12,264 nt of DNA from an uncultured Eubacteriales bacterium (lineage in GTDB: Bacteria; Bacillota; Clostridia; Monoglobales; Monoglobaceae), in the NCBI GenBank assembly GCA_900552305.1, contig URZD01000046.1, forward strand, positions 1 through 12,264, in the 5' to 3' direction. The position numbers were made by a program, and so were the translations under genes. Positions 1 through 6,304 of the stretch are shown piece by piece (positions within the stretch are counted from its first letter, which is position 1; each line of letters starts with the position of its first letter). The notes below the pieces were generated by a model that saw nothing but the letters and a program-made list of their open reading frames with translations, did no database searches and was not told where the DNA came from.

Positions 1-623
1 GGTATATCGCGCATCCCGACGCGGATTTGCCGCTTAACGCGAAGGGCAAAATAGACGTGGGCGGCGGAATCGGCACAAACGGCTATCTTAGCGTTATCAG
101 AGATATGGGGATGAAGGAGCCGTATATCGGTCAGGTTCCGATTCAGACCGGAGAAATCGGCGACGATTTGGCATACTACTTTGCACAGTCGGAACAGGTG
201 CCGAGCCTTGTTGCCCTGGGCGTGCTTGTTGACAGGGATTGCAGCGTAAAGCAGGCGGGCGGGTTTATTGTCCAGATTATGCCGGACTGCGATGAATTTA
301 ATCTGAAAAAATTTGAAAAGACCGCGGAAAAAATAACGAGCGTCACATCTATGCTTGACAGAGGCATAACAAACGCGGAGCTGATTCACGAGGTTATGCG
401 GGGCTTTGAGGTTGAGATACTCGAAGAAATGCCCGTGTCGTACAAATGCGATTGCAGCGATGAAAGAATGCAGCGGGCAATTATAAGCCTGGGCAAAAAA
501 GAGATTCAGGACATTATAGACGAACAGGGCGAGGCGGAGATTGTATGTCAGTTCTGCAGCAAGGCATATAGGTATGACCGCGCCGCGCTTATTGATATGC
601 TGAATAAGGCAACAAGAAATTAA
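1..623 (+). CDS. hslO: Hsp33 redox-regulated chaperone, C-terminal part (5' truncated by window edge)
   Basis: Hsp33 is a cytosolic holdase chaperone activated by oxidation: a zinc-bound cysteine centre forms disulfides under oxidative or heat stress and the protein then binds unfolding clients. The reading frame is open from base 3, so the true start lies outside the window and an internal TTG near base 27 is not the start. The visible part begins YIAHPDADLPLN and continues with GKIDVGGGIG, SVIRDMGMKEPY and GEIGDDLAYYF, all typical of the substrate-binding core. The redox switch is complete: a CxC pair (codons at 447-455) and a CxxC pair, CQFC (546-557), the four zinc ligands. The protein ends about 20 residues after CQFC, as expected. 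The gene converges on spoIIE and no downstream partner is visible. Identification is by motif and is confident. Confidence 0.96.
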   Translation, partial: YIAHPDADLPLNAKGKIDVGGGIGTNGYLSVIRDMGMKEPYIGQVPIQTGEIGDDLAYYFAQSEQVPSLVALGVLVDRDCSVKQAGGFIVQIMPDCDEFNLKKFEKTAEKITSVTSMLDRGITNAELIHEVMRGFEVEILEEMPVSYKCDCSDERMQRAIISLGKKEIQDIIDEQGEAEIVCQFCSKAYRYDRAALIDMLNKATRN

Positions 624-662
624 AAGATTGTTATTTTTAGAAAATTTCATACGGCAAACAAA

Positions 663-694
663 CAGTCCGCGGCGGAATATTCCGCCGCGGACTG
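663..694. terminator. Perfect 32-nt palindrome between convergent hslO and spoIIE; probable bidirectional terminator
   Basis: Bases 663-694 form a perfect self-complementary sequence, each arm CAGTCCGCGGCGGAAT or its complement, giving a very stable GC-rich hairpin. It lies 40 nt after the hslO stop and about 90 nt after the spoIIE stop. On the plus strand it is followed by CCTTTGAGTTT, and on the minus strand by TTTGTTTG, so both T tracts are weak. Placement between two converging genes favours a shared terminator; the poor T tracts keep confidence moderate. Confidence 0.65.
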
Positions 695-782
695 CCTTTG
701 AGTTTAGCCTTGCAAGTACAACGGTTCAAAAAGATGGTGATTTTTTAATTACAGGGCATATTGAGTTCGGCTCCCGTGCGCC

Positions 783-3149
783 TTAGGCAACGTGCAGCAA
801 TTCCCTCCGCTGCCTTATTTTAAGCGTTATAACCGTCATATCGTCATTTTCGTTTCCTTCGTTCTCGCCGATTGCGTTGCGAAGAATTGCGTTCGCAAGC
901 TCGTTCGCGCCGCACGCGCGTTCCTTTTCTATAAAACTCTTTATTCTGCCGCTGTCGCCGCTTTTGCCCTCAATTCCGTCCGTAATCATCACTATAGTGT
1001 CGCCGTCCTTAACGCACCGCACCGTCGAATCTGTTTCGATTCCCGCGACAACTCCCACAGGCAGCGATGCGGCGCGTACCGTTTCCACTCCGTTTTTCTG
1101 CATTATAAAGCTCGGCTCGGCGCCCGTCTTAATAAACTCCGCCTCGCCTGTGTAAAGGTCTATGACGCATATATCAAGCGTTGCAAACGTCTCGTTTTCC
1201 GACTTGATTACCATTATCGAATTTATCAGCTTTACGGCAATCCCGCTGTCAAAACCCGCTCTGATAAAGCTCTCCAGCAGCTCTATTATCGCGTTACTCT
1301 CCCTCGACGCCCTTGCGCCCGTTCCCATACCGTCGCTCAGTATCGCCACATATTTTCCGCAGCCGAGCCGCGTAAAACGACAGTTATCGCCGCTTTTTTC
1401 CGATGCGCCCGCGCCCGCAAAGCCTGTTTCGACCTCAAAACGTTCCGTTTCCTCAAACTCCCACACGCAGCGCTTTTCATCCTTGCTCCGCCACTCGTGC
1501 AGGTCTATCGGGCGCGGCAGCGTCTCCCTTATTATGTCAAACGCTTCGCTCCGATTCTTTTCGGTCGCCGAACGTCCGCACATCTCCAGTTTTACGGTAT
1601 GCCGCCCGTTTCTGTCGCGCGTAACCGAAATTCCGTCCGTACGAACCCCCTTGACCTCCAGCTTTTTGACTATTTCCTCCGCGGTCACGCTGTCGCACCC
1701 CGAATCGTTCTCTATCTCGTCCGCAATGCTTTCTATTATTTTCGACACGCCGCAAAGCTGCTCGCCCACAAGCTCGCGGCTCTCCTTCAGGCGCCCCTTC
1801 CACGCAAGGCTCGCCTTGTAGAGTTCGTACTGTCGGTTTATTTCCTCCAACAGCTTGGGAAGATTAAGGCATTTATCCTTAAAATAGTCTGTCACGTCCT
1901 CCGCTTTGACCGAGCCGCGTTCCTCCATAATCTCCAAAAGACGGAACAGCGATTTGTAGGTTGAGTTAAAATCCTTGCCCCAACACACCGCGGACTTTCT
2001 GCAATCCCTGCATATCTTGTCCGCAGCCATATCAAACAGCGCGGCAACCTCGGTAACCTCCGCCTCCTTTTCCTTGTCCGACAACCGCTTTAGCGTATGC
2101 GCAAGCGCCGCGAACGACCCCGATACGCCATTCAGCTTTTCGCGGAGGTTTCCCTTCAGCTTCACAATGCTCTCCCTGTCCTTTTCGCCGATGTATATAA
2201 AGCGTTTTACCGCTCGAGTTACGCGCTTTGGCACAAATACAAAGATTACCGCCGAGACCATGACCTCATAGAGCGTCAATACCGAATCCATCGCTCCGTT
2301 TGTGTATACGACAAGTATTGCGTTTGCAATAACCATGCCCGCAATCACGCCGCCCTTGCCGAATTTTGAGAATACTCCCGACAAAAAGCCGCAGAACGCG
2401 TACGCGCCAAGTATCGGCATAAAGAAATCGCCGCCTATTCCGCAAACAGTCCCCAGAATAACTCCCGCCGCCGCGGCATAGCTCATTCCGCACGACGACG
2501 CCGCAAGCATTACCGCCATTGACGCCGCGGTGTTCATAACCGAGAAATCAGAACCTATATAAACAGGCTTAAGACCCATAACCGCTATTACCGCAACAGC
2601 TGCAAGGCTTACGCGTTCGTCCGCAGACATCTGCTCCGGCGGCGTATTACCCGAAAACGCCTGTATGCTCTTGTCCATTGCAAAAGCGCCCGCCGTTACC
2701 GCCGTAGCCTCGCACAATAGCAGCAGCACTCCGCCCGCCGAAAACCCCTGCCAGTACATGGCGGTAAGTCCGACAGGCAGCAGCGCCGCCCCCGCTGCTA
2801 TTGCCGCAGCCGAATCACCTATTTTTATCCCCTTTTCAAGCACAAACAAAACCGCAAGATAGATTATTGCGGCTCCGATGTACTTTGCCGCGCCAACCCT
2901 GTCACACGCGGCTATGCTGCCCGCGCACACCGCCGCAAACATAAGCAGCGTTCTTCCGGACAGCCGCCGTTCCTGCGCAAGAAACGACAGTCCGAACGGA
3001 GCAATTCCGCTGTACGGCATCGCCATTGCAATCGGCAGCCCGAGCAGACACAGCGCCGCCTCCCTTGCCGAAATCCCAAGTCTTCTTCCGCGTTTTGCAT
3101 TTTCCCTTTTTGTTCTTTTCTCGTATGCCATAAGCTGTAGCTCCGACAT
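783..3149 (-). CDS. spoIIE: Stage II sporulation protein E, membrane-bound PP2C-type phosphatase
   Basis: SpoIIE dephosphorylates the anti-anti-sigma factor SpoIIAA at the sporulation septum, releasing sigma-F in the forespore; it also associates with FtsZ in Bacillus. The 788-residue product has the family layout: a short basic N-terminus, roughly ten hydrophobic segments over residues 28-305, a central regulatory region (about 330-580) with a Cys cluster CRDCRKSAVCW, and a C-terminal PP2C domain (about 585-785). PP2C landmarks are GDN near 587, SDGMGTG at 605-611 with the likely metal-binding Asp606, TLDICVIDL, TDGIEG near 723-728, and DDMT at 769-772. The ATG at 3149 is chosen because AAAGGAGG (3164-3157) lies 7 nt upstream; an internal ATG about 20 bases downstream has no such site. 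It appears monocistronic, under a Spo0A-type promoter, and nothing essential seems missing. Confidence 0.96.
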   Translation of the reverse strand: MSELQLMAYEKRTKRENAKRGRRLGISAREAALCLLGLPIAMAMPYSGIAPFGLSFLAQERRLSGRTLLMFAAVCAGSIAACDRVGAAKYIGAAIIYLAVLFVLEKGIKIGDSAAAIAAGAALLPVGLTAMYWQGFSAGGVLLLLCEATAVTAGAFAMDKSIQAFSGNTPPEQMSADERVSLAAVAVIAVMGLKPVYIGSDFSVMNTAASMAVMLAASSCGMSYAAAAGVILGTVCGIGGDFFMPILGAYAFCGFLSGVFSKFGKGGVIAGMVIANAILVVYTNGAMDSVLTLYEVMVSAVIFVFVPKRVTRAVKRFIYIGEKDRESIVKLKGNLREKLNGVSGSFAALAHTLKRLSDKEKEAEVTEVAALFDMAADKICRDCRKSAVCWGKDFNSTYKSLFRLLEIMEERGSVKAEDVTDYFKDKCLNLPKLLEEINRQYELYKASLAWKGRLKESRELVGEQLCGVSKIIESIADEIENDSGCDSVTAEEIVKKLEVKGVRTDGISVTRDRNGRHTVKLEMCGRSATEKNRSEAFDIIRETLPRPIDLHEWRSKDEKRCVWEFEETERFEVETGFAGAGASEKSGDNCRFTRLGCGKYVAILSDGMGTGARASRESNAIIELLESFIRAGFDSGIAVKLINSIMVIKSENETFATLDICVIDLYTGEAEFIKTGAEPSFIMQKNGVETVRAASLPVGVVAGIETDSTVRCVKDGDTIVMITDGIEGKSGDSGRIKSFIEKERACGANELANAILRNAIGENEGNENDDMTVITLKIRQRRELLHVA

Positions 3150-3192
3150 CCTTATTCCTCCTTTGTATGAATAAATCCTTATTTATAGGTTT

Positions 3193-3238
3193 ATTATACA
3201 TTCACAAAAGAGAATTAACTGTCGAATTTGCTTGTCAA
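3193..3238 (-). promoter_or_regulatory. spoIIE promoter: perfect -10, 21-bp spacer, Spo0A-box overlapping the -35
   Basis: Read on the minus strand, TATAAT (3198-3193) is preceded by TCGACA (3225-3220) with a 21-nt spacer. TCGACA is part of TTCGACA (3226-3220), the exact reverse complement of the 0A box TGTCGAA. Spo0A-activated sigma-A promoters of spoIIE and spoIIG in Bacillus are known for over-long 21-22 bp spacers with a 0A box at the -35. A second 0A-like heptamer, TGTCAAA (3233-3239, one mismatch), lies just upstream in the same orientation. The predicted transcript start near 3186 gives a leader of about 37 nt. The architecture is read directly from sequence; Spo0A control is inferred. 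Confidence 0.82.
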
Positions 3239-3280
3239 AAAAAAACTTAGTGGTAAAATTTTACAGTGTGTATCGCAATA

Positions 3281-3287
3281 TGTCGAT
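3281..3287 (+). promoter_or_regulatory. Possible upstream 0A-box-like heptamer
   Basis: TGTCGAT matches the 0A box TGTCGAA at six of seven positions and has the same orientation as the two sites at 3220-3226 and 3233-3239. Its distance of about 90-95 bp upstream of the predicted spoIIE start would suit a distal Spo0A site, but a 6/7 heptamer match can occur by chance. Confidence 0.35.
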
Positions 3288-3330
3288 ATGGGGCGTATCG
3301 GCTTCGTTTTTTTTAAGGCTCCGCGCAGCC

Positions 3331-3480
3331 AAAACCGTCCGCCGCGGCAAGGCGGGGTGGGGTAGTGCGCGGCGGAGTGCGACGTAGCGGGGGCGCAACG
3401 TACGGTGAAATCGCGGCTCGGCGGGTTGGGGTGGTGCGTGGCGCAGCGGGGGGGTGCTGCGTGGCGCGGTGGAGTGCGGC
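3331..3480. repeat. G-rich non-coding block with imperfect direct repeats
   Basis: This stretch, in the long intergenic region between spoIIE and the DUF2130 gene, is very rich in G on the plus strand and unlike its AT-rich flanks. GGCGGGGTGGGGTAGTGCGCGG starts at 3351 and a related copy starts at 3420; over 24 nt they agree at 21 positions. A further related segment, GCGCGGTGGAGTGCGGC, ends the block and resembles GCGCGGCGGAGTGCGAC near 3368. Open frames on the minus strand here are Pro/Arg/His-rich and low complexity, with no recognisable protein. I read it as a decayed or dispersed non-coding repeat. Runs of three or more G also make G-quadruplex formation possible. Confidence 0.6.
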
Positions 3481-3532
3481 AAGCATACATTTACAAAAGC
3501 TCCTCCTCCGCTATCAGAAAATTTTTTGGCTA

Positions 3533-3561
3533 TTGACTTGTTTATAAATCTGCGGTATAAT
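3533..3561 (+). promoter_or_regulatory. Sigma-A-type promoter for the DUF2130 gene
   Basis: TTGACT (3533-3538) and TATAAT (3556-3561) are separated by exactly 17 nt, a near-consensus housekeeping promoter. The flanks are AT-rich. The predicted start near 3568 gives a leader of about 24 nt that contains the ribosome binding site AGGTGG (3579-3584), 7 nt before the ATG. Confidence 0.85.
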
Positions 3562-3591
3562 ATAAATAAATAAAAAACAGGTGGTGTTTAT

Positions 3592-5070
3592 ATGCAAGAG
3601 ATAAAATGTCCGAACTGCGGTGAGGTCTTTCAGGTAGACGAATCCGGCTACGCACAAATTCTTGAACAGGTTCGTTCAAAGGAGTTTGACAAGGAGCTGG
3701 CGCGTCGTGAAAAGGAAATACGCGATGCAAACCAATCGGAAATTGAGATTTTGAAGGCAAACAACGAAAAAGAGCTGAGCCGCGCCCTTGCGGGCAAGGA
3801 AGCGGAAATAGCCGAGCTTAAGGCGAACAGCAAATCCGAGATTGAGGTAATGAAGGTCAACGGCGAAAAGGAACTAAACCTTGCTCTTGCCGATAAAGAT
3901 GCGGAAATTGCCGAGCTTAAAGCCAAAATCGAAAGCAGCGATACCGCGGCCAAGCTTACGCTTAACAAAGCGGTTTCGGATAAAGACGCGGAGATTGCCG
4001 AGCTTAAAGCCAAAATCGAAAGCAGTGATACCGCGGCTAAGCTTACGCTTAACAAAGCGGTTTCGGATAAAGACGCGGAGATTGCCGAGCTTAAAGCCAA
4101 AATCGAAAGTAGCGATACCGCGGCTAAGCTTGCCGTCAACGAGGCTGTTCAGAAAAAGAATGCCGAGCTGACCGAGAAAAACACCGAGATAATCACGCTC
4201 AAAAACCAAATAGAGAACGAAAAAACTCAAAGCGAGCTGAACACGAAAAACCTTGTGGAGCGTTATGAGGACAGACTGCGCCAAAAGGACGAAGAAATCG
4301 ACTATTACAAGGATTTCAAAGCGCGGCAGTCCACAAAAATGGTGGGTGAAAGCCTTGAGGAACACTGCTCCACGCAGTTCAATCAGTTCCGCGCGGCAGC
4401 CTTCCCATGCGCATACTTTGAAAAGGACAACGATGCGCGCACAGGCAGCAAGGGCGACTTTATATTCCGCGACTTTGACGATGACGGCTTGGAATACATA
4501 TCCATAATGTTTGAAATGAAAAATGAAGCGGATATGACCGCGACCAAGAAAAGGAACGAGGACTTCTTCCGCGAGCTGGACAAGGACAGACGCGAAAAAA
4601 ACTGCGAATACGCGGTTTTGGTTTCTCTTTTAGAGGCGGACAGCGAGCTTTACAACGCGGGTATAGTCGACGTTTCGTACCGCTACGAAAAAATGTATGT
4701 TATCCGACCCCAGTTTTTTATTCCGATGATAACCCTGCTCAGGAACGCCGCGCGCGGCTCGCTTGCATACAGACACGAGCTTGAGGAGGTACGCAGCCGC
4801 GATATTGACATTTCTCGGTTTGAGGAAAACATGAACTCATTCAAAACGGCATTCGGTAAAAACTATGAGCTTGCAAGCCGCCGCTTTAAGGAGGCAATCG
4901 ATGAAATCGACAAATCCATAACCCACCTTAACAAGATTAAGGAGGCTCTTTTAAGCTCCGAAAATCAGTTGCGCCTTGCGAACGATAAAGCGGATGGACT
5001 GAGCATAAAAAAACTGACAAAAAACTGCCCGACCGTACGTGACCGCTTTGCGGGTCTGAACAGCGAATAG
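3592..5070 (+). CDS. DUF2130-family coiled-coil protein with tandem 29-residue repeats
   Basis: The 492-residue product belongs to the DUF2130 family, whose role is unknown to me. It starts with a CPNCGEVF motif (residues 6-13, a single CxxC), followed by a long charged coiled coil (about 25-245) and the conserved domain (about 248-480) with STKMVGESLEEH, GSKGDFIFRDFDDDG, ISIMFEMKNEAD, YNAGIVDVSYRYEKMYVIRP and TAFGKNYELASRRF. The coiled coil contains three tandem 29-residue units (101-129, 130-158, 159-187); the first two are identical in protein sequence. Asp289, Glu308 and Lys310 are spaced like the D...ExK core of PD-(D/E)XK nucleases, so a nucleic-acid role is conceivable but inferred. 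There is no signal peptide or membrane segment, so it is cytoplasmic. It is transcribed alone from its own promoter and ends at a strong terminator. Confidence 0.9.
   Translation: MQEIKCPNCGEVFQVDESGYAQILEQVRSKEFDKELARREKEIRDANQSEIEILKANNEKELSRALAGKEAEIAELKANSKSEIEVMKVNGEKELNLALADKDAEIAELKAKIESSDTAAKLTLNKAVSDKDAEIAELKAKIESSDTAAKLTLNKAVSDKDAEIAELKAKIESSDTAAKLAVNEAVQKKNAELTEKNTEIITLKNQIENEKTQSELNTKNLVERYEDRLRQKDEEIDYYKDFKARQSTKMVGESLEEHCSTQFNQFRAAAFPCAYFEKDNDARTGSKGDFIFRDFDDDGLEYISIMFEMKNEADMTATKKRNEDFFRELDKDRREKNCEYAVLVSLLEADSELYNAGIVDVSYRYEKMYVIRPQFFIPMITLLRNAARGSLAYRHELEEVRSRDIDISRFEENMNSFKTAFGKNYELASRRFKEAIDEIDKSITHLNKIKEALLSSENQLRLANDKADGLSIKKLTKNCPTVRDRFAGLNSE
3892..4152 (+). repeat. Three 87-bp in-frame tandem repeats inside the DUF2130 gene
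   Basis: Units lie at 3892-3978, 3979-4065 and 4066-4152. Units 1 and 2 differ at four of 87 bases, all silent, and both encode a unit starting DKDAEIAELKAKIESSD. Unit 3 differs from unit 2 at two silent bases over its first 66 bases and then diverges in its last 21. More degenerate versions (GKEAEIAELK at 68-77, KKNAELTEK at 188-196) flank the array, pointing to repeated duplication of a coiled-coil segment. Confidence 0.95.
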
Positions 5071-5135
5071 CGGCATTGCCCGCACCGACTTCTAAAGGCA
5101 AACAGCGGAATTTTTCTAACCGACTTCCAAAGACG

Positions 5136-5183
5136 AAAAGCGTAAAAGCCAAGCAAGCGCTATACGGCTTTTACGCTTTTTTT
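5136..5183 (+). terminator. Strong rho-independent terminator after the DUF2130 gene
   Basis: AAAAGCGTAAAAGCC (5136-5150) pairs perfectly with GGCTTTTACGCTTTT (5166-5180) across a 15-nt loop, and the T run continues to 5183. It starts 66 nt after the stop codon and separates this gene from the DUF11-like gene. The A-rich left arm also gives a T run on the opposite strand, but no minus-strand gene approaches it. Confidence 0.93.
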
Positions 5184-5185
5184 GT

Positions 5186-5214
5186 AACATTTTGTCGCTT
5201 TTTTACATAGGATA
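5186..5214 (+). promoter_or_regulatory. Candidate sigma-K (late mother-cell) promoter
   Basis: AACA (5186-5189) followed after 16 nt by CATAGGATA (5206-5214) fits the Bacillus sigma-K consensus mACm-N16-CATANNNTA at every defined position. The predicted start, around 5220, begins at a small hairpin and gives a leader of about 38 nt. No convincing sigma-A promoter is visible between the terminator and the gene. Short consensus matches can be accidental, so this is a candidate. Confidence 0.5.
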
Positions 5215-5219
5215 GTAAT

Positions 5220-5236
5220 GGAAACGCAATGTTTCC
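5220..5236 (+). other. Small hairpin at the predicted 5' end of the DUF11-like mRNA
   Basis: GGAAAC (5220-5225) pairs with GTTTCC (5231-5236) over a 5-nt loop. It sits at the start expected from the sigma-K-like promoter and 4 nt before the ribosome binding site AAAGGAGG (5241-5248). A 5'-terminal stem of this kind could protect the messenger from decay; that role is inferred. Confidence 0.4.
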
Positions 5237-5257
5237 GTCAAAAGGAGGATTCACTTT

Positions 5258-6118
5258 ATGGCAACATTTACCAATACCGCAACACTATCCTATAACGGCA
5301 CCAGTACGGTTTCCAACACGGTAACCGGCGAAATTCTGAACACATTAAGCGTTACAAAGACCGCCGTGCGCAGCACCTACGGCTGTGATGACACGGTGAC
5401 CTATGTTATAAGCCTTATCAATTCGGGAACAACGGCACTGACCGAACTTACGCTCAACGACAACCTCGGCTCGTATCTCTGCGGCGAAACCACACGTTTC
5501 CCGCTTGTATACAAAGCAGGCTCGCTGAATTACTTTGTCAACGGCGTACCGACAACCGCTCCCACAATCGCATCTGCCGAGCCGCTGCGCATAAGCGGAA
5601 TTACCGTTCCCGCAAGCGGCAGCACGATAGTTGTTTACGAAACGGAGCTGACCGCCTTCGCCCCGCGCGAGACAGGCGGCACAATCCTCAACACAGTAAC
5701 CGTCAGCGGATTATGCACAATAACGCCGATTACAGCCGAGGAAACCGTTACGGCAGAAAGTGCACCTTGCCTTTCGATTACAAAATCTCTCTCGCCGACA
5801 ACGGTTATTCAAAACGGAGAGCTGACCTACACCTTCCTTATCGAAAACAGCGGAAATACCGCCGCAACCGTAAGCGACGCAGTATTTATCTCCGACGTCT
5901 TTGACCCGATTCTGTGCGACATTACGGTAACGCTCAACGGCACAGCGCTTGAGCGCGGCACAGATTACTCCTACAACTCGGAAACGGGTGCATTTGAGAC
6001 TGTTGAAGGCAGAATTACCGTACCCGCGGCAACGTATTCGCGCAATGCGGAAACGTGCGCAGTTACCGTCACCCCCGGCACAACCGAGCTTACGGTTACG
6101 GGAAGAATTTGCTGCTGA
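5258..6118 (+). CDS. Cys-rich protein with two DUF11-like beta domains, no signal peptide
   Basis: The 286-residue product consists of two DUF11-like, immunoglobulin-type beta repeats. Each opens with a matching signature: LSVTKTAVRSTYGCDDTVTY (about 30-49) and LSITKSLSPTTVIQNGELTY (172-191), each followed by an N-S-G turn. DUF11 domains are usual in surface proteins of Firmicutes, yet this protein starts MATFTNTATLSY with no signal peptide, membrane anchor or LPXTG motif. It has eight cysteines (43, 75, 153, 171, 220, 267, 285, 286), ending in a CC pair, and is rich in Thr and Ser. The ATG at 5258 has AAAGGAGG 9 nt upstream. It is monocistronic, behind a terminator and a sigma-K-like promoter. 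I infer a spore-coat or exosporium structural protein deposited from the mother cell; a housekeeping surface protein exported by another route is the alternative. Confidence 0.85.
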   Translation: MATFTNTATLSYNGTSTVSNTVTGEILNTLSVTKTAVRSTYGCDDTVTYVISLINSGTTALTELTLNDNLGSYLCGETTRFPLVYKAGSLNYFVNGVPTTAPTIASAEPLRISGITVPASGSTIVVYETELTAFAPRETGGTILNTVTVSGLCTITPITAEETVTAESAPCLSITKSLSPTTVIQNGELTYTFLIENSGNTAATVSDAVFISDVFDPILCDITVTLNGTALERGTDYSYNSETGAFETVEGRITVPAATYSRNAETCAVTVTPGTTELTVTGRICC

Positions 6119-6152
6119 ACAACCGAATAGGTACGAAAAATACGGACAGAAA

Positions 6153-6192
6153 ACAAGCAATCGGCGCGGGAAATCCCGCGCCGATTGCTTGT
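6153..6192. terminator. Perfect 18-bp stem between convergent DUF11-like and GNAT genes; probable terminator
   Basis: ACAAGCAATCGGCGCGGG (6153-6170) pairs perfectly with 6175-6192 across loop AAAT. It lies 34 nt past the DUF11-like stop and about 110 nt past the GNAT stop. On the plus strand no T tract follows; on the minus strand TTTCTG follows. As at 663-694, a very stable stem sits between convergent genes and probably ends both transcripts. Confidence 0.6.
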
Positions 6193-6304
6193 AGGCAAAA
6201 GCGGCTGCAATCAGTCCTTCTGTTCTACCTCTTTCGGCAATTCTTCCGTTTCGCCGTTTTAGGCATTTCTTCCGTTTTGCCGCCATCAAGCACTGACGCC
6301 GCTT

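Noticed and set aside
27..29. TTG at 27 as the hslO start
   Set aside because: The frame is open to the window edge and the residues before it (YIAHPDAD) are conserved Hsp33 sequence, so the gene is truncated by the window.
792..1964. Long plus-strand open frame (390 codons) opposite spoIIE
   Set aside because: It lies fully inside the SpoIIE gene on the other strand, reads as Arg/Ala/Tyr-rich sequence with no motif and has no ribosome binding site; the SpoIIE reading is unmistakable.
3233..3238. Consensus TTGACA (minus strand) as the -35 of the spoIIE promoter
   Set aside because: It lies 34 nt from the TATAAT, too far for any promoter; the 0A-box-embedded TCGACA at 21 nt fits the known spoIIE pattern. 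The hexamer is better read as part of a second 0A-like site.
3215..3490. Pro/His/Arg-rich minus-strand frames in the G-rich block
   Set aside because: Low-complexity translation of a G-rich repeat, no ribosome binding site and no recognisable domain.
3892..4152. CRISPR-like array
   Set aside because: The repeats are contiguous, in frame, 87 bp long and without spacers; they encode a coiled coil.
3648..4365. Two minus-strand frames of 163 codons within the DUF2130 gene
   Set aside because: They owe their length to the tandem repeats (87 is divisible by three) and consist of Ser/Leu/Ala or Phe/Arg low-complexity sequence.
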